A program made the position numbers and the translations under genes. From Prinia subflava (lineage: Eukaryota; Chordata; Aves; Passeriformes; Cisticolidae), in NCBI RefSeq assembly GCF_021018805.1, contig NC_086247.1:96737338-96801337 (forward strand): DNA of 64,000 bases. The letters run 5' to 3'. Numbering within the stretch: the stretch's first letter is position 1; each line of letters starts with the position of its first letter. Positions 12,873-25,706 of this stretch are shown piece by piece. The notes below the pieces were generated by a model. That model saw nothing but the letters and a program-made list of their open reading frames with translations. It was not told the origin of the DNA and ran no database searches.

Positions 12873-15800
12873 TTCATGATTTTTTGCTCTACAGAAGAAT
12901 CTGAAGATCTTGAAAGACTTTAGGATTTATAAATCTGAGTAAATAGTACCAGGCAGATATTACCAGATAAGGAGGCTGATCTGTGAGGCAGTCTGTTGTT
13001 GCCTTCAAACTATTGCTTCCATTATGCTCAGTCCCAAGCTCTACCACCTAGTTTTGATCTGAGACTTGGCATCCCACAAACCAGTCTATTTCAGCAATAA
13101 AGCCAAATGAGCACTGCAGCACCCACTATAAGGAACTGTTCCATTTCATTCTAATGAGTTTTGTAATGTTATCAACTCACATAAATGTCTGCCCAAGAGG
13201 CTGTCATTCTGAATGGAGAAATAGGAGCTCCTAGTTAGAATTAATTTTTAGCTCTCAAGCAGATGCATATATCATCTGGACGGCATACACATATCCTGGT
13301 TTAAGGGACAAGTAGGTCCTTGAGGACTGCACGATGGAAACTTGGTTTCCTATTAAGTAAAAGCCTAAGTAATGCTTTTCCGATTTACAAGGTTTGTCTC
13401 AAGTGTGTATTCTCTAGTGCCTAGTATATAGAATGGTCCTATGTTTGCAGGATTTGTATGATTCTCCCCCTGATGCCTTATTACAGTCTTTTCCACAGTT
13501 ACTTAATCAGTCTTGCTGCTTTCTTCCAGTTTATTTATGGACCAGTAACTTTAAGAGTTTCATTTTCTTCAAAATTTCTACTGTTACCATTCTATTTTGG
13601 TTTAAAATTTACCCATTTTGGTTTTAGTTCCTTTTTTAAAAAAATTTCTTGAAGGCAAGCTGAATGATCCTATACAATCACTTTCCACAAAATTACAGAA
13701 TAAAAAATAGCTTTTCTTTCAGTTTTAATTTGTGTCTTATGAAAACAAGACCTGAAAGTTTCACAAAATAATTTTCTAACAAGTTAAAGCACCCTGCTAA
13801 AAGACTTGTACTTGGATTTCCAAAGCTTTTGGAAAGGTCCTTCTCTAAACACACTTGAAATGAGCCAAATCACCACAGAAAGACTCTTTTTCGTGGAATT
13901 ACAAAGGAAAAATAAGGAAATAAAAGATGGTATTAAAAATATCTGATTTTGAAGTGAAAAGTTATCCCAAATATACCCCAAGAATCACTGCTGAGACCCA
14001 GATACTTGAATTCTGCATACAGAATCTGAAGTAGTGAGATGACAAATTTTTCAAGTCATGCAGTTTATTCAGACTTGTCAAATAAACTGATCAAGAACTA
14101 TCTGACAAGAATGAATGACCAGTCAATGGAATGGCAAGTACAACCTGATGGTGATAAATCTAAAAGAGGGTCATAATCCTACGTATATAGTCCCAACAGT
14201 TGCCTCTATATTGCTTAATTACCACTCAGGAAAGAGACCACTGTGTTGCAATAATGATATACTCACTTATTAAACTTTGTGTGCAATATTGCCCACCTTA
14301 TCCCAAAGAGAGGAAGTTTCCTTTACAGAAAAAGAGCAAAGAATACAGAGAAAAGATGACTTGACAACTTACATTCAAAAGAAATACAGAGATATTAATA
14401 TGATTAATATACCTTCATTACTTTTCATATCACCAAGACTCCTTAGAACATTTGCTCAACTTCAAATGCAAGCTTATATCAATTTTTTAAAGCCAGATAA
14501 ATGCTTTTCTCTTTTCTCAGTATCTTCTGAATTCTAATCTCTTCTTACCACACCAAAACTCACATCGAGCTTAGAGAATATTGTCAATATGATATAAATA
14601 TTATGCTTGATTACTCTCAAATCTTGAACAGAAGGTTTTCCCAAGAGAAGATATTTTGCACCTTGCTTTGATATATTTTACAATACTTGACTGCGGAATG
14701 GATTACAAATGTGAGTTGCATGCTTGGTATTAAATTGAATTGTATTCAGAATGACAGATTTGGCCGCACTGGAAAGGTGTAAGTAATGTATTTAGTCCCC
14801 TTGTTTTTCTTAGGAAAATGAGACAGGGCATAACACAACGGTGCAGAAGAATCTTGTCAATAAACTACTTAAAATTTCAAGTTTCTCTACCTTATTTTTC
14901 CCCATAATTTACACAGTTCTTCCAGAAAAGTAAGACAGATTCTCTTTATATGGTCAATAGGGTAGAATATGAATGTGTAGTTTCAAATCCTGCCTTTCCC
15001 CACCACTGTTATTGAGACTTTTGCACAGAAATACAGAGATACTACATTCTTTAGGTAACAATCACATATTACTGTTTATTTTGGTCTTTACAGCTAGGCT
15101 TCTCACATGATTTAACAATTATGAATATGGTGTATTCACCATAAATAATTTAAAAGTTAGACACAAAGTGACACACTGGAAAAAGCTGTATTTGACCTAT
15201 TTCAGTTGTCTTCTTTTGTAAGATATATATTGCTTACTGGAAGTGTATCTTTTTCTCCAGTGATTATAAAGGAAAGGTAATTCATCATTTACCATACTCA
15301 GTGCTGTTTTCTACATTTGGTCAGAAGAATACCATCTTTATTGTCACAATCCCACTTACTGAGTGTGAATAAGCAATTAATTTTTAAGTTCCTAGTTGTT
15401 CTTAACTTTGTTTCTTCTTACTTTCTTTTTCTATTTCTTCTTCTCCATTGTGCTTGTGTTTTTTTTCTCATTTCTGACATGTTATGTTACCAGAGAATAT
15501 TGTAATGCCATTAAATAATAATTACAAGTGTTTTCAATCCCCTTTGATGTATGTGGTGGTCTGGAGCCAACTGGCGTTCTAAATTAAAGTAATATTCTCA
15601 AATAAAACACTAAACTGAGTTTCATTACTAGAGTATAGCAGCTTTTCCTAAGCTCATTTAGAGGGTCAAGTCTATTATATCTTTAAGCGCTTAAATAGTT
15701 ATGTGAATATAATTCAGTGGACTTTTATGAATCCTTTCGCTTCTGATTAAATAGCATGCTGTCCTCTCTCCACTCTAAGGTGGAAACAACATTGCCTGAC

Positions 15801-18800
15801 TTGTAATTTATAATTAAAGTATTCCAAAATAACAAAAATGTTACCTAGTCCTTTGTGTAGTGTACATTGTGTAAAAAGCTTTAAAAATAATTCAATTGTG
15901 TTGACTCATTGGCCAAAAACTAGCCTATTGGATCTTGAACATTGTGCTTTTTTAAAGTAAGCATGCTTAGTCTGACCATCTTTTCGTAAATCTTTGGTAA
16001 GACTGGTAAATTTGGGAGATTTACCAGAATGGAAAGTCAAGAATTATAGCTTTGGAGTACACAATACAGAAATACTTGATAGGCCTCACCTGAGAAGGTT
16101 TTGTGTGGGAAACACAAAACCATAATGACTTTTCTATTTTCCTGATAGAAATTATTTCCTAGTTAATTTGCTATTCACTGTTTCACTTGCTGTTTGCCTA
16201 AATCCTTTCCTGTATAATTTAAAGGGAGGATTACAACATTTAGTTTTCAATGTAATTTTTGGAGCAAGACTCTTATTGCTCAACATTTCCTGTCTTTAGT
16301 GCGGAAACTAGCTCTTGGCTCTAAGTATAGTACAAACACAAGGGCCTTCCTGTTTCCTGTGTTGTGCCCATTGACCACAGACAATGTGCTTATTCCCAAC
16401 ACTTGTGTATAGTACTCAATACCTAAAGAGGAAGTAGCAAACATCTTATTGAGGCATGTAGTCACAGAATTTAAGAATCTATATCCTGACAGCTCCATAT
16501 CCTTTGGAGTAAAGCTGTTCCATAATTCTTACCATTTCTTTATATGCATTTGCTCTGGGGGTATTACAGACGATTACCAAGGAATAATATGAGCAGACTG
16601 AATATGGACAGAAGTTATAGCTTCTGAGGTACTAAGCTGTACGGCAAGTTAAGGAAGTTATATATACCTCTAAGAATGACTAAGCAGTGAGGTTCAGACA
16701 CAGAATAGTATGTCAAAATTTCTGCCCTCACCTGCAGGACTTTTCTTTACAAAACAAGATCTAGGATACTCTAGGAAGAACATTAACAGATTACTGAGGC
16801 TTATTTAAGTTACTAATAGCAACCATAATACTACCAATTTTTCACTTATCAGCTGTCTAAAAAATATACAGCTCCCATTCCCATTTGAATTTTGCATGAC
16901 ACTTCAGTTAGAATTTGCTTACTTGCTCAGTTGAAGAGGGTATCATAATTCAAAAATAATTTCGGCAGAATTTTTCTTAAAAACTATAGTGTTTACCAAC
17001 AACATTCAAATGCGTTAAATTTTGCAAGAATGTTTTCAGGCAAGGCCTAGGAACTTAGTATCAGCAATAGGAAATGAAACCTAAATATTCAGTCATGAAG
17101 AACTGTTTGAATTACCCAACGACCTCTCAGCAATAGGGATCTTTTTTCCCCCCATAAAGGCCACATAGAAGGTTGGAGGGAGTCTTCTTGGATCTTCTCC
17201 AGCTTGGAGGAAGTAGGGTGGGTGAGGGGATTTTTTCAGAGAAAAGACTGATTATTTGGGTTACATACTGCAATTAAAAGAAGAGATTCTTGTGAAATTT
17301 GGGCTTTTCCACCCTCATGAGGAGACAGCCTGTTCTCAGGGCTCCCATTCAGCCTGGCTGTTATGAGGCAAGCAGTTAACCTGGCAGACTGCCAAAGGTT
17401 TTGTTCATTATCCAAATACCAGGAAGGAAATGGAGATTTTTCAGAAGGATTTGAAACAGAAATGTTACTTCTCATCTGAATCCAGGCATCATTCTGTGGG
17501 ACAAAAAAATGAGGAACGCCTCTGAATACTGGCTTGATATCTGTCAGATTCTAAAGCTTCTTTACACATGGAGTGATAGGGTTAATTAAATAAGGTTCAC
17601 TGGGGTACTTACACTGGCTTATCCTAGAAAAAAACAAAAAATAAACAATTATAATCTCTTTGTATATATATATTATATAAAGAGGCTGTGTTCAGGGGGA
17701 TCAAATCAGCAAGAGCTGTGGACAGCTCAGAAGCATGCCAACTGTTGTGATAACATTCTTGTGATATATGTTGCTTTTTCTTACACTTCATTGCATGAAC
17801 TCATCCTATTATGTGAAAATGTCAGATTCTGTTTAAAAACTAATAGGTCTTGTCATTGTAGCTAAAGAGATTAAGTGTAAAATATAACATTCAAAAGGTC
17901 AACATTAAAAAAGGCAAATTAAAGAAACATTTTTTTTAGTCACTCTAACCCTACAGATTGTGAAGAAAGAGGCTGACTCACAATTTTTCTGTGGTTAGAG
18001 TTGACCATCCTGTTCTGACAGAATACATTACGTATACACAAATACTGTCCACAGAGTGGAAATTTCAGAGCCTTTGTCTGTTGCTGGAAAGCAACAGTAT
18101 GGATCAGAAAATTGTGCCTGTTTTGTTTTGAAGCTCTAGTTGAATTCACGTGGAATCCCAGGTTTGAGACTTGGTTTACTTTGCACTTCAAGAAAGCATT
18201 AAAATGATCTTTTAAAACTCAGGCAGAAATTTACTCTTATAAGATGGTAAAAAAAGGCTTGTGAGTCTCTTTTCAGGCGATATGCTAATGAAAATGTTCC
18301 AAAGGAAAAAAATGGTAAAAGCTTCCTGTGTTTAATGTAACTCAAAATACCCACAAGTTTGTTTCTTAGTCATATTTGAAGAGGCAGTTTTCAGGAAAGC
18401 ATTGGTACAAAAAATCCTGCTACATATTATAATATGAAGTAAGTGAGAGACTTGCCATTGATTTTGAAAGGATTGTGCTTTCTCTGCTTACGCCAATGGA
18501 AAATCCTTTCTTGTTGCACCTGGCAGTATGAAGCAGGTGGTATTTTTTTCCTCCTAGCACAATAGAAACAGTACATAGTACATCTCAGAAGTTGGGTCCC
18601 TAGTAATCCACTCCCTCTCTTTACTAATACTGAATAAATGTTTCTGATTTTCTTCAGGTTTAGGAGCTTCCAAATAAAAAAAAATTTAAAAAACCTAATA
18701 GTGACAATGCTTGTCAAAGATATCACAAATACTGAAAGGGTTACAGGTTTGTTCTTTTTCACCAATAATAGATGCAAGCCTAGAAGGGGAGGTTAAGAGC

Positions 18801-19259
18801 AAACTGATCTTCATTTCATATGAGCTCTTTTAATCCATCAATTACCCAGTTCAGAAACTGTGGCAAAATATGTACTTTATATATTGCCATTGGGCATCTG
18901 CCAGTTAACATGGACTGAGTAATAGTTCTAAGAATCGTATTAAAGAAATCAGTAGGCACCAAAATGTTGAAACTTTAATAATACCTTGGGACCAGAACTG
19001 CCTTTGGTCTAGCACCATGTACTGTACTTCTTGAGAAGTCATTGCATTTTGAGTTTAATGATCAAATGAATATTCATTTGATATACTGGAAAAGCATGGG
19101 GACATTCTTCTCCCAAGCGCAGGCAGTTTGTTCATTTTCCAACAGTGTCCTATTATAGTCACAGGACTAGATTCTGAGCACTTATTATAGTCAGGCACCT
19201 AAGCCCCTTGAGTGGAAGTACAGCAGTCTGTGTTAAACCTGTTTGCCATACTGCAGCAG
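12873..19259. other. Long unique AT-rich stretch, no gene
   Basis: More than 6 kb without a recognisable gene or transposon. Short hydrophobic open stretches (13,433-13,652; 15,317-15,505) come from T-rich composition. A perfect 10-bp hairpin at 16,097-16,121 and a short alternating TA run at about 17,662-17,680 are the only structures noted. It could be intronic; nothing on the sequence shows a splice pattern. Confidence 0.5.
16097..16121. other. Perfect 10-bp inverted repeat, 5-base loop
   Basis: GGTTTTGTGT (16,097-16,106), loop GGGAA, then ACACAAAACC (16,112-16,121). It is a small symmetrical hairpin in unique DNA with no T-run or other terminator context. No function is claimed. Confidence 0.6.
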
Positions 19260-19520
19260 CTGAATTAGACATCTTAGAATGAGGGCCAACATTTCCTAGG
19301 AGTCTGCAGGAGGAATCAGAATTTTGAGCCACTGATACTAAGCCAGTAAGAAATACTGAAGACTGAGGTAGAGAGGCAACTCAGAATCCTCAGCCTGGAG
19401 TGGGCAAGATCTCAGTTATGTGGTTTCCAGGACTCACCTGGTAAGAGGGAATCTCAGATTGCAGTCCCCGCTCCAAGTAATGCTCAAGTATTTTATTCAA
19501 TGTCTGTTTCATTTAAAGTA
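19260..19520 (-). repeat. Possible ancient sauropsid interspersed repeat
   Basis: Read on the minus strand, about 19,390-19,500 has the order of a repeat I remember from bird and turtle genomes: a GGAGCGGGGACT segment, then a CAGGTGAGTCCTGGAAACC segment, then an ATAACTGAGATC segment. The first segment is loosely like a reversed tRNA B-box, which would fit a SINE. Divergence is high and the identification is from memory, so the family is left unnamed and the borders are rough. Confidence 0.3.
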
Positions 19521-20584
19521 CATTAAGGGTTATAGACTCCTCCATCACCAGACATCTCACTGACCCAAGTCACCTTATTTTTGCAAAGCAGAGGAGCTTC
19601 CAAAGAAAATGGAACAGTGCTCTATCTATTTTACTTCTCGTCTCAGGATTGCACCAAGCACACACATGGTTAGGACACTCCAGAGTGTTGTACAGAAGCA
19701 ATGACTCAATCAACAGTGCTGTGACCCTCATATCCTTCTTGTTACAGTCTTCTTATACTGTCCTGTTTGAGACCTGCCTGCAGACTCACTGCTGCAAAGT
19801 ATCTCAGATACTTTGAGTTGCTGCGCTCTTTTTGAAGTGATTGTCCCTGTTTCAAGCTTCCTTGCTGACACTGCATATAAAGGTCTGATTTTTGGAAAGA
19901 AGTGGTAAGGGAGCAGCTAGCAAAAAATTATTAAAAAAAGCCTTCATATCTTCCCACAGTTTCTTCTGACCACCTGGTGAACATATTTGCCTTTCAAACT
20001 CCTTCGTTTTTCTTATCATAGCATATTCTTCCCCATTTCATTCAGCTTGTCTCAGAGTATCATTCCTGTATATTCCTGGTCCCCATCCTCCAGGAACTTC
20101 TTACCCATTCTTCTGTCCCCAAATTAATGTCACATTTGCGGGCTGATCTGTACTGAAGTCCTTTCTAAATTCACTTGTCAGGGGTATATTCTCACAAGAG
20201 AACACCCTTACAAGGTAAACCATTTGCTGGCCTATAGACCAGGAACCAGCTATGAGGATCATAGAGCGAGCAGTGCTTCGGGTCTGCAAGCATCTCCATC
20301 TGAAGGTTTATGACCAGGGAGTGGTTATAAAGAAAATCCACAAAAGTTTCTTTGAAGTTATTTTGCCCTCTCAACACTGAGCCAAAATGATTCCCAGAAG
20401 TTAAACTCATGTCCAGCTAATACTGGAAAAAGAAATGAAAAATAAATAAAAAATATTTTTGGTAGCTTACAGCCAATATACGTCCTACAGGCTCCCACCT
20501 CTCATGTTAGGCAACTAAATTTGAATCTGTGCAGATACATACCTGCAGCATCAACTGCCTTTGCCACACTAATCACCAGTTTAG
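19521..20584. other. Unique DNA upstream of LTR
   Basis: No transposon recognised. It contains the exon-like stretch at 20,105-20,299 (minus), described separately. The last five bases before the LTR (20,585-20,589, CCATC) are its left target-site duplication. Confidence 0.5.
20105..20299 (-). other. Exon-like open stretch with splice-like borders, unidentified
   Basis: On the minus strand a CTTCAG acceptor-like end (20,300-20,305) is followed by 195 bases. These are open for 64 codons in one frame and end at a strong donor-like GTAAGAAG (20,097-20,104). A second frame over the same bases is also open for most of the length and has its own GTAAGG donor. The peptide includes SENI-type hydrophilic and NVT sequon segments but no motif I can name. 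It may be chance, a decayed exon or a pseudogene piece. Confidence 0.15.
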
Positions 20585-20589
20585 CCATC

Positions 20590-21915
20590 TGTCTCGGTTT
20601 GAGGGGAAGGTGAATTTTTCAGGGAGTTGTGGGCAAACCAATCAGCAGTCAAGTTTTATGCTGGCACTTGGAGTAGCCACTGAGGGGTTGGAGACACCTC
20701 CGAGGACACAAGGGGTTAAAAGCAGGAACTCCCGGAGAGACCTCCTCTTTTGGATTCGGGCTTCAGCAGGGCAACACCTCCCTTTCAAGGCTGAGTGGGG
20801 GAGGGGAACCACGCAGCCGAGCTGAGGTGAGCTAGAGCCCCGGGGCGGGGAAGCAGAGCTGGCCCCATCCAGGATGGAGGGGTGGAAAACTGTGGAGGTG
20901 TCTTCCTTCTCCCTTCTCCCCTCCCTGCCTCCCCTGCCCACCCCCCCCTCCCCGGAAGAAGATGCCCAGCTGCTAGTGAGAGCTGCCCAGGCAGGGAGTG
21001 CCTGAGCCTGCAGCCCCCTGCCAGGAGCCAAGAACTGTAACTCTTTCTGAGGCAGAAAGAAACTTTCCCCAGGCATTAACTCTCATAGCTAGTGGCTTCA
21101 GAAGAGAGAAACAGCTTGAGACTGAGATGATAAAAGAAAGATGAAAAGAATCTCAGATGGGCAGGGATGAAGAAGAGTGGCTTTTAGGGCTAGACTTTTC
21201 TTGCATAATGTTAGCCATAGACTGAACTTGAGACTCTTTTGAACATGAACTGCATTTTGGGGTAGATGTAGCCTAGCTTGACTTGCTGCAGTGAAGTGAA
21301 CAGAGAGGAGAAGAGGAGGGTGTAGTGGTGCCCTCTGCCCTCAGAGAAGAAACCCTCGGCCCCAGGGGACAAATGAGGAGAGCCCAGCATGCAAGCATCC
21401 TTAAAAAGAGCCCTGTATGCACCTTTGGCCCATGGACAGTGGTGAGAGCACTGGACATGGAGAAGAGAGTGTCAGCATGGCAGCCAGGTGGTGCCACAGG
21501 TGACACAAATGCACATAAAGGGTGGACCTGTGTTTTTCTGAGGAGCAGTCTGTGGTGTGAGAAAGACTCCTCTCTCCCTTGCTGAATTGAAGATTAGTTT
21601 TTGAGTGGTGATTGTCTGATTTTAAACCCAAGGTTTTGGTCCATGGAGGGTAACGTGTAAGGGGTGAAAATTGGGGGGGGAGGAGAAGAAATGCTCTGGG
21701 AAGTTTTAATTTCTGTTTTTCTTTTGTGTGTATGTTTAGGGTGTTGGTTTTTTTCTTTCCTGTTTCTGTTCTTATGTAATGTAATAAAGTTTTTGTCTTC
21801 TGTTTTCAAGTCTTGAGTCTGCTCTGCTCTGTTCCTGATCACATCCCACAGTAGTTACTAAGAAAAACATATACTCATGGGTGCATTAACATCTGGCCAG
21901 TGACAACCCATGACA
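20590..21915 (+). mobile_element. Solo LTR, family B copy 1 (ERVL-like)
   Basis: A 1,326-bp element from TGTCTCGGTTTG to CAACCCATGACA. Flanking bases are CCATC (20,585-20,589) and CCAGC (21,916-21,920), a 5-bp duplication with one change. A TATA-like GGTTAAAAG lies at 20,714-20,722 and AATAAA at 21,783-21,788, giving plus orientation. It aligns along its whole length with 30,242-31,675 on the same strand, sharing both ends, the pyrimidine-rich middle and the CTGCTCTGCTCTGTTC segment near the 3' end. It is GC-richer than its surroundings. No internal viral genes adjoin. Open frames inside are not genes. Confidence 0.9.
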
Positions 21916-21920
21916 CCAGC

Positions 21921-23029
21921 TTAGTCTCTTGCACAGAGGTATCCATAAAGCATCTCTTCTGACATCACCAGCAGCCACTGGATGTTATTTGTGCAAGCTG
22001 CTGTGTAGCTTAGATTTGCTAGCAGTAGTAAATCATACAGGCCTTCTATCACTTCCGTAGAAAAAGAAAAAGTTCAGTTTTTCAAAATATCCAGATTTTG
22101 TTCCCTACTTTTGCATTCTATCCAATTTTAATACTAGGCAATAGATGATCAGGGAATTTTAGCGGCAGCTGGGGCCAAATCACATAATGTTCACTAATCA
22201 CAATGAACTTTTACCAATCACAGTTTTTATTTTTAGTAAATTTCATTTACTGATTCCTGAGTTGAAACACTTGGAATGCAAAAGCTGAGAAAGAATACTC
22301 AAATTCAAAGAAAACCTATTTTTCTTGGATTAATGGCCATTATAAAATATTGAATTTTCCTACTGAAGCAGTGACAAGATGCCATTAAATATAAGGCCTG
22401 AGATATCTGACAACTGCCATTGAAGTAAAATATTTTCTGTATAGACAAAACAACAATGGCATAAAAGATTCTCTCTGAATTTCCATAACTATGCATTCCT
22501 TTCTGTTTTAAATAAATTGTCCCATGTATCTTGTTACAGAAAATTTGAACCTGCATTATAGTTGTCCAAATAAATCTTCTTGGGAGTCTTGGGTGCATTT
22601 TTTCCAACATGCCATGTCTTTAGTATATCTCTGATTAAACAAGAATATTTCACTGAAATCTAGCAGAAACTTAAGATGATTAGTAACTAGAAATAAAAAT
22701 TTAACAACCCTTTTAAACCTGGCAGATAATAGGCCTCTCCTGAATTGAGAAGCTGCTGGATGATAGATGGTAAAGCGACCCTTCGCCAGGAATCAGTTTT
22801 GCCCAATAGATACTTTCAGTCTTATAGGTAGACTCCATAGTTAGACAAAACTGGCAGTCATCACTGAGGATACAGCAATACTGGAATAGCAAAACTGTTG
22901 TGAAGGAAGTGCATTGACACAAGATATGTGAAGAGCCTGGAATAATTGCAGGAAATGTTATAATCAATTTTAACTAATATATAATTTTTGCTTTGAACTT
23001 GAAGGTACTGAAGTTCAAACGGAGGTCAG
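21921..23029. other. Unique DNA
   Basis: Nothing recognised. Minus-strand open stretches at 22,305-22,610 and 22,713-22,967 have no motif or splice support. Confidence 0.5.
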
Positions 23030-23212
23030 GTATCAAAACAAGTTGCCCAGGGAGTGGTGGAATCACCATCCCTGGAAATGCTAAAACAATGAATGCCTAT
23101 GGCATCAAGGCACAAGGTTAAGAAGTAGACTAGGCAGTGCTATGTTAACAGTTGGACTTTAAGCCCTAAGAGGTATTTTTCAACCTTAATGATTCCCTGA
23201 TTCTGTGGACTT
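23030..23212 (+). mobile_element. CR1 LINE 3'-end fragment
   Basis: About 180 diverged bases in CR1 order: GTTGCCCAGGGAGTGG, then AATCACCATCCCTGGAAATG, a segment with GGCAGTGCTATGTTAACAG, and finally CAACCTTAATGATTCCCTGA, the usual CR1 terminus. Only the 3' untranslated tail remains, as expected of a 5'-truncated copy. It lies about 120 bases upstream of an LTR but is independent of it. Confidence 0.85.
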
Positions 23213-23329
23213 TTTTTAATATCACTTTATTTACAGCAACAAAAAGTTTCTGTGCACAAGGCTATACAAGAGGTGTTTTTAATCTAATATCCCTCAAAAA
23301 AATTTAATGAGGAAATATTTTTACATGTG

Positions 23330-24064
23330 TGTCTTGGTTTGGAAAGACAGGTATCTCTCAGGGAAAAACTGGAATTTCCGTTGGAATGGAGAATGTAAAA
23401 ACCCCTCCCTCCAAATTATTACAATTTTGCAATTAGGAGCTTTCAGGCAAAAAATATGGGAATAGGAATAACAGTTATTTACTAGGAATATTAAAAATGC
23501 AAATGTAGTAAGAAAAAAAACCCAAGCAAGCAGACAAACAAAAGTCCTAGAAAACCCTGACGGAGTCAGGAATACGACCTGACACCCTGTTGTCCAGGGT
23601 GTTGGAAGCAGTCCAAATAAGTCTTCCTGGTGTGACAGACGTGTTTCTGTTGGAACAGAGATGATCCTGTGGATGGGTTCAGTGGTGGTGAGATGAGTCT
23701 GGTCTTCCTCTGAGAATCCAGTGGAAAAGAGGATGTCTGGGGTCCTGGTGTTGCCATTTTTATCTAGGTAGGGAATAGTTGGCTCCTCCCCACTGGGTAG
23801 AGCATCTCACAATTAGTGAGCCTCATTAGTGAGCCTTAATGGCCCATTAACCAAAGATATCCCCCCCAGAGGGTGGACAGTGGTGAAAGAGGTAAGAAAC
23901 ACTGCCCCGCCTGGTTTTAACAGATGGCCTATTAACAGAAGGCATCCACCCTCCCCCCTGCCTGGAGTTACAAGAGATAAAGAGAAAAAAAAAGAAAAAA
24001 TCTCCCAACTGCTTTCTACAGATGAAATAGAAGACACTTATTTTTGGTTACATTACCCAAGACA
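23330..24064 (-). mobile_element. Solo LTR, family A copy 2, with 5-bp target-site duplication
   Basis: A 735-bp element bounded on the plus strand by TGTCTTGGTTTGG and TTACCCAAGACA, with perfect ATGTG duplications at 23,325-23,329 and 24,065-24,069. On the minus strand it has an AGATAAAAATGG TATA-like box (23,754-23,765) and an AGTAAA poly(A) signal (23,478-23,483). It aligns with 4,060-4,777 throughout, including the conserved R-region stem-loop and the following GGTGTCAGGTCGTATTCCTG. The two copies are inverted relative to each other, about 19 kb apart. No internal region adjoins. Confidence 0.9.
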
Positions 24065-24116
24065 ATGTGACTTCTAACACTTTCCCAAAAGCAAACAGTG
24101 TGGATTATTCATTAAA

Positions 24117-24540
24117 GTACTTTTTACCTGGTCCTAATACAGGGACATTTTAATTTATCCAGGGGATAGGTGAAACTTCTATTTCTCCTACAGTTAAACC
24201 TGAATAATTAAGCACCTGAATAGTGCAAGTCTGTGCCTTTGAGAAAGAAAAGCTATATTGTGTTTCTAGAGTTCCTGTCTGTGGCAGATACTTGCTGAGG
24301 GTCACTACTGCTACTGGTTCTACGAGCCTTTCTACTTGGCTTCAGCAAAGGGGGAGTATGAAGGAGAGTCTTGTGATATTGCCCATGGAGTACTGACCAA
24401 CTCCCAAAGATTGACAGGAGACAGTGCATAACCACATGCCAGCAAATGAAGCCCTGGTACCCAGCTTAAAGCTCTCTGACTTGGATTTTTGGGCCATAGT
24501 CAAAGGAGTTGGTGACCAACATACTTTCAGTGCTTCCTTT
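24117..24540 (-). repeat. Unidentified repeat, copy 1, with protein-like minus-strand frame
   Basis: Bases 24,117 to about 24,305 are the reverse complement of about 25,985-26,164, with only scattered differences. On the minus strand the shared part gives an open frame of about 60 codons, beta-strand-like in composition, containing VAVVTLSKYLP and SGLTVGEIEVSPIPW before a stop. A further open stretch upstream on the same strand (to about 24,540) may belong to the same element but has no second copy here. I do not recognise the protein. Being repeated, it is more likely a transposon or ERV internal fragment than a host exon. The right border is uncertain. Confidence 0.6.
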
Positions 24541-24548
24541 GTAGTGTT

Positions 24549-24708
24549 TTTTATATATCTATACACACATATACACATGGTCACATAAATGTATATGCAT
24601 AAATGTATCCATGTGTATGCATATGTGTATGTGTGTGTATATGTGTATACATACAAATATATATACATATACATACATATATATATACATACACACACAT
24701 ACACATGT
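24549..24708. repeat. Low-complexity TATA/TGTA/CATA tract
   Basis: About 160 bases made mostly of alternating purine-pyrimidine TA, TG and CA steps (for example TGTGTGTATATGTGTATACATAC). Both strands give long open frames rich in Y, I, C and V, which are artefacts. Such tracts can adopt Z-form or slipped structures; no function is inferred. Confidence 0.85.
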
Positions 24709-25706
24709 TTTTTTCTTAAAAAAAAACAACCTGAAAAGACAATGCATTTTAGGATTATAATTACTGTAACAAGCTTCTTCTAGAGGACCTCGTGGATCAG
24801 ATCTCATCCTCTGCTTCATACTGGATGACACTTTTTCCATTAGACTCTGTACTCACTCACTGGTGGAGTTTTTTCGGCAAGTTGAAGGAGTGCAAACTAT
24901 GTAGAACAACTGAGAAAAATCTGGAGTGAAATCTTTATATCTCCACTGAACTCTAGCAATTTTGAGTTTTCATTCCAATTGTTGGTAAGCTGATTGTTTC
25001 TTAGTCTTCACAGATCTTTAAAGCAGAGCTGATTGGGGACTTTTCTCAGAAGGATGCCTTTATAAATCAGCTATTGAAGCAAAATTGTTTTAATAATTCA
25101 AGTCCTATAGAAGACAAAAAAGTTGAAGTCCTTTCAGCTTCCAATCCCCTACTTCATCCTGCTGAAACCACATCCCTGCCACGATGTGGGCAGTATGGAA
25201 TTAAATGCTGATAGAAACTCCACCTCTTGTCTCCATAACCATGACAACCATAAAGTTAGAAGATTGAATAGACCTACACCATTTCTGCAACTTTAACTAA
25301 TTGAATGTATTATTTGATTTTGAGAAAGCATTATTGAATGAGGGAGAAAGGAGAAGAAAAGAAAGAAAGAAAAAGGCTATTATCTTTTTCTTCTTAAAGA
25401 AACCTCACTATTAAAACTGTAATATCCAAATTCCAAGATGACTATCCCTCAGAACTCAATCATGCTTCCAGGAGCACAGTGTGGTTAGAAAAAGGTCAGG
25501 GTGCCAGAGCTGCAGCTGTAGTGCAATGCCTGCCTTGTACAGGAGCATCAGATCAGGCAGAATGGACCACTTGCAGGAGTTATTCAAACCCTGATACCAT
25601 CTCCATGCCCTTCACCAGCAGCTTTCAGGCTTAGATTGCCACTACAATGCAATAGCAGATTTTCTACAACCATTTCCATAAAAAGATGAAACAATTTTTT
25701 TCCTAG
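24709..25706. other. Unique DNA
   Basis: No gene or transposon recognised. A short purine-rich GAAA-type run lies at about 25,353-25,374. Confidence 0.5.

Noticed and set aside
24342..24840. Cysteine/tyrosine/isoleucine-rich open frames of 93-120 codons
   Set aside because: Much of each is translation of the alternating TATA/TGTA tract.
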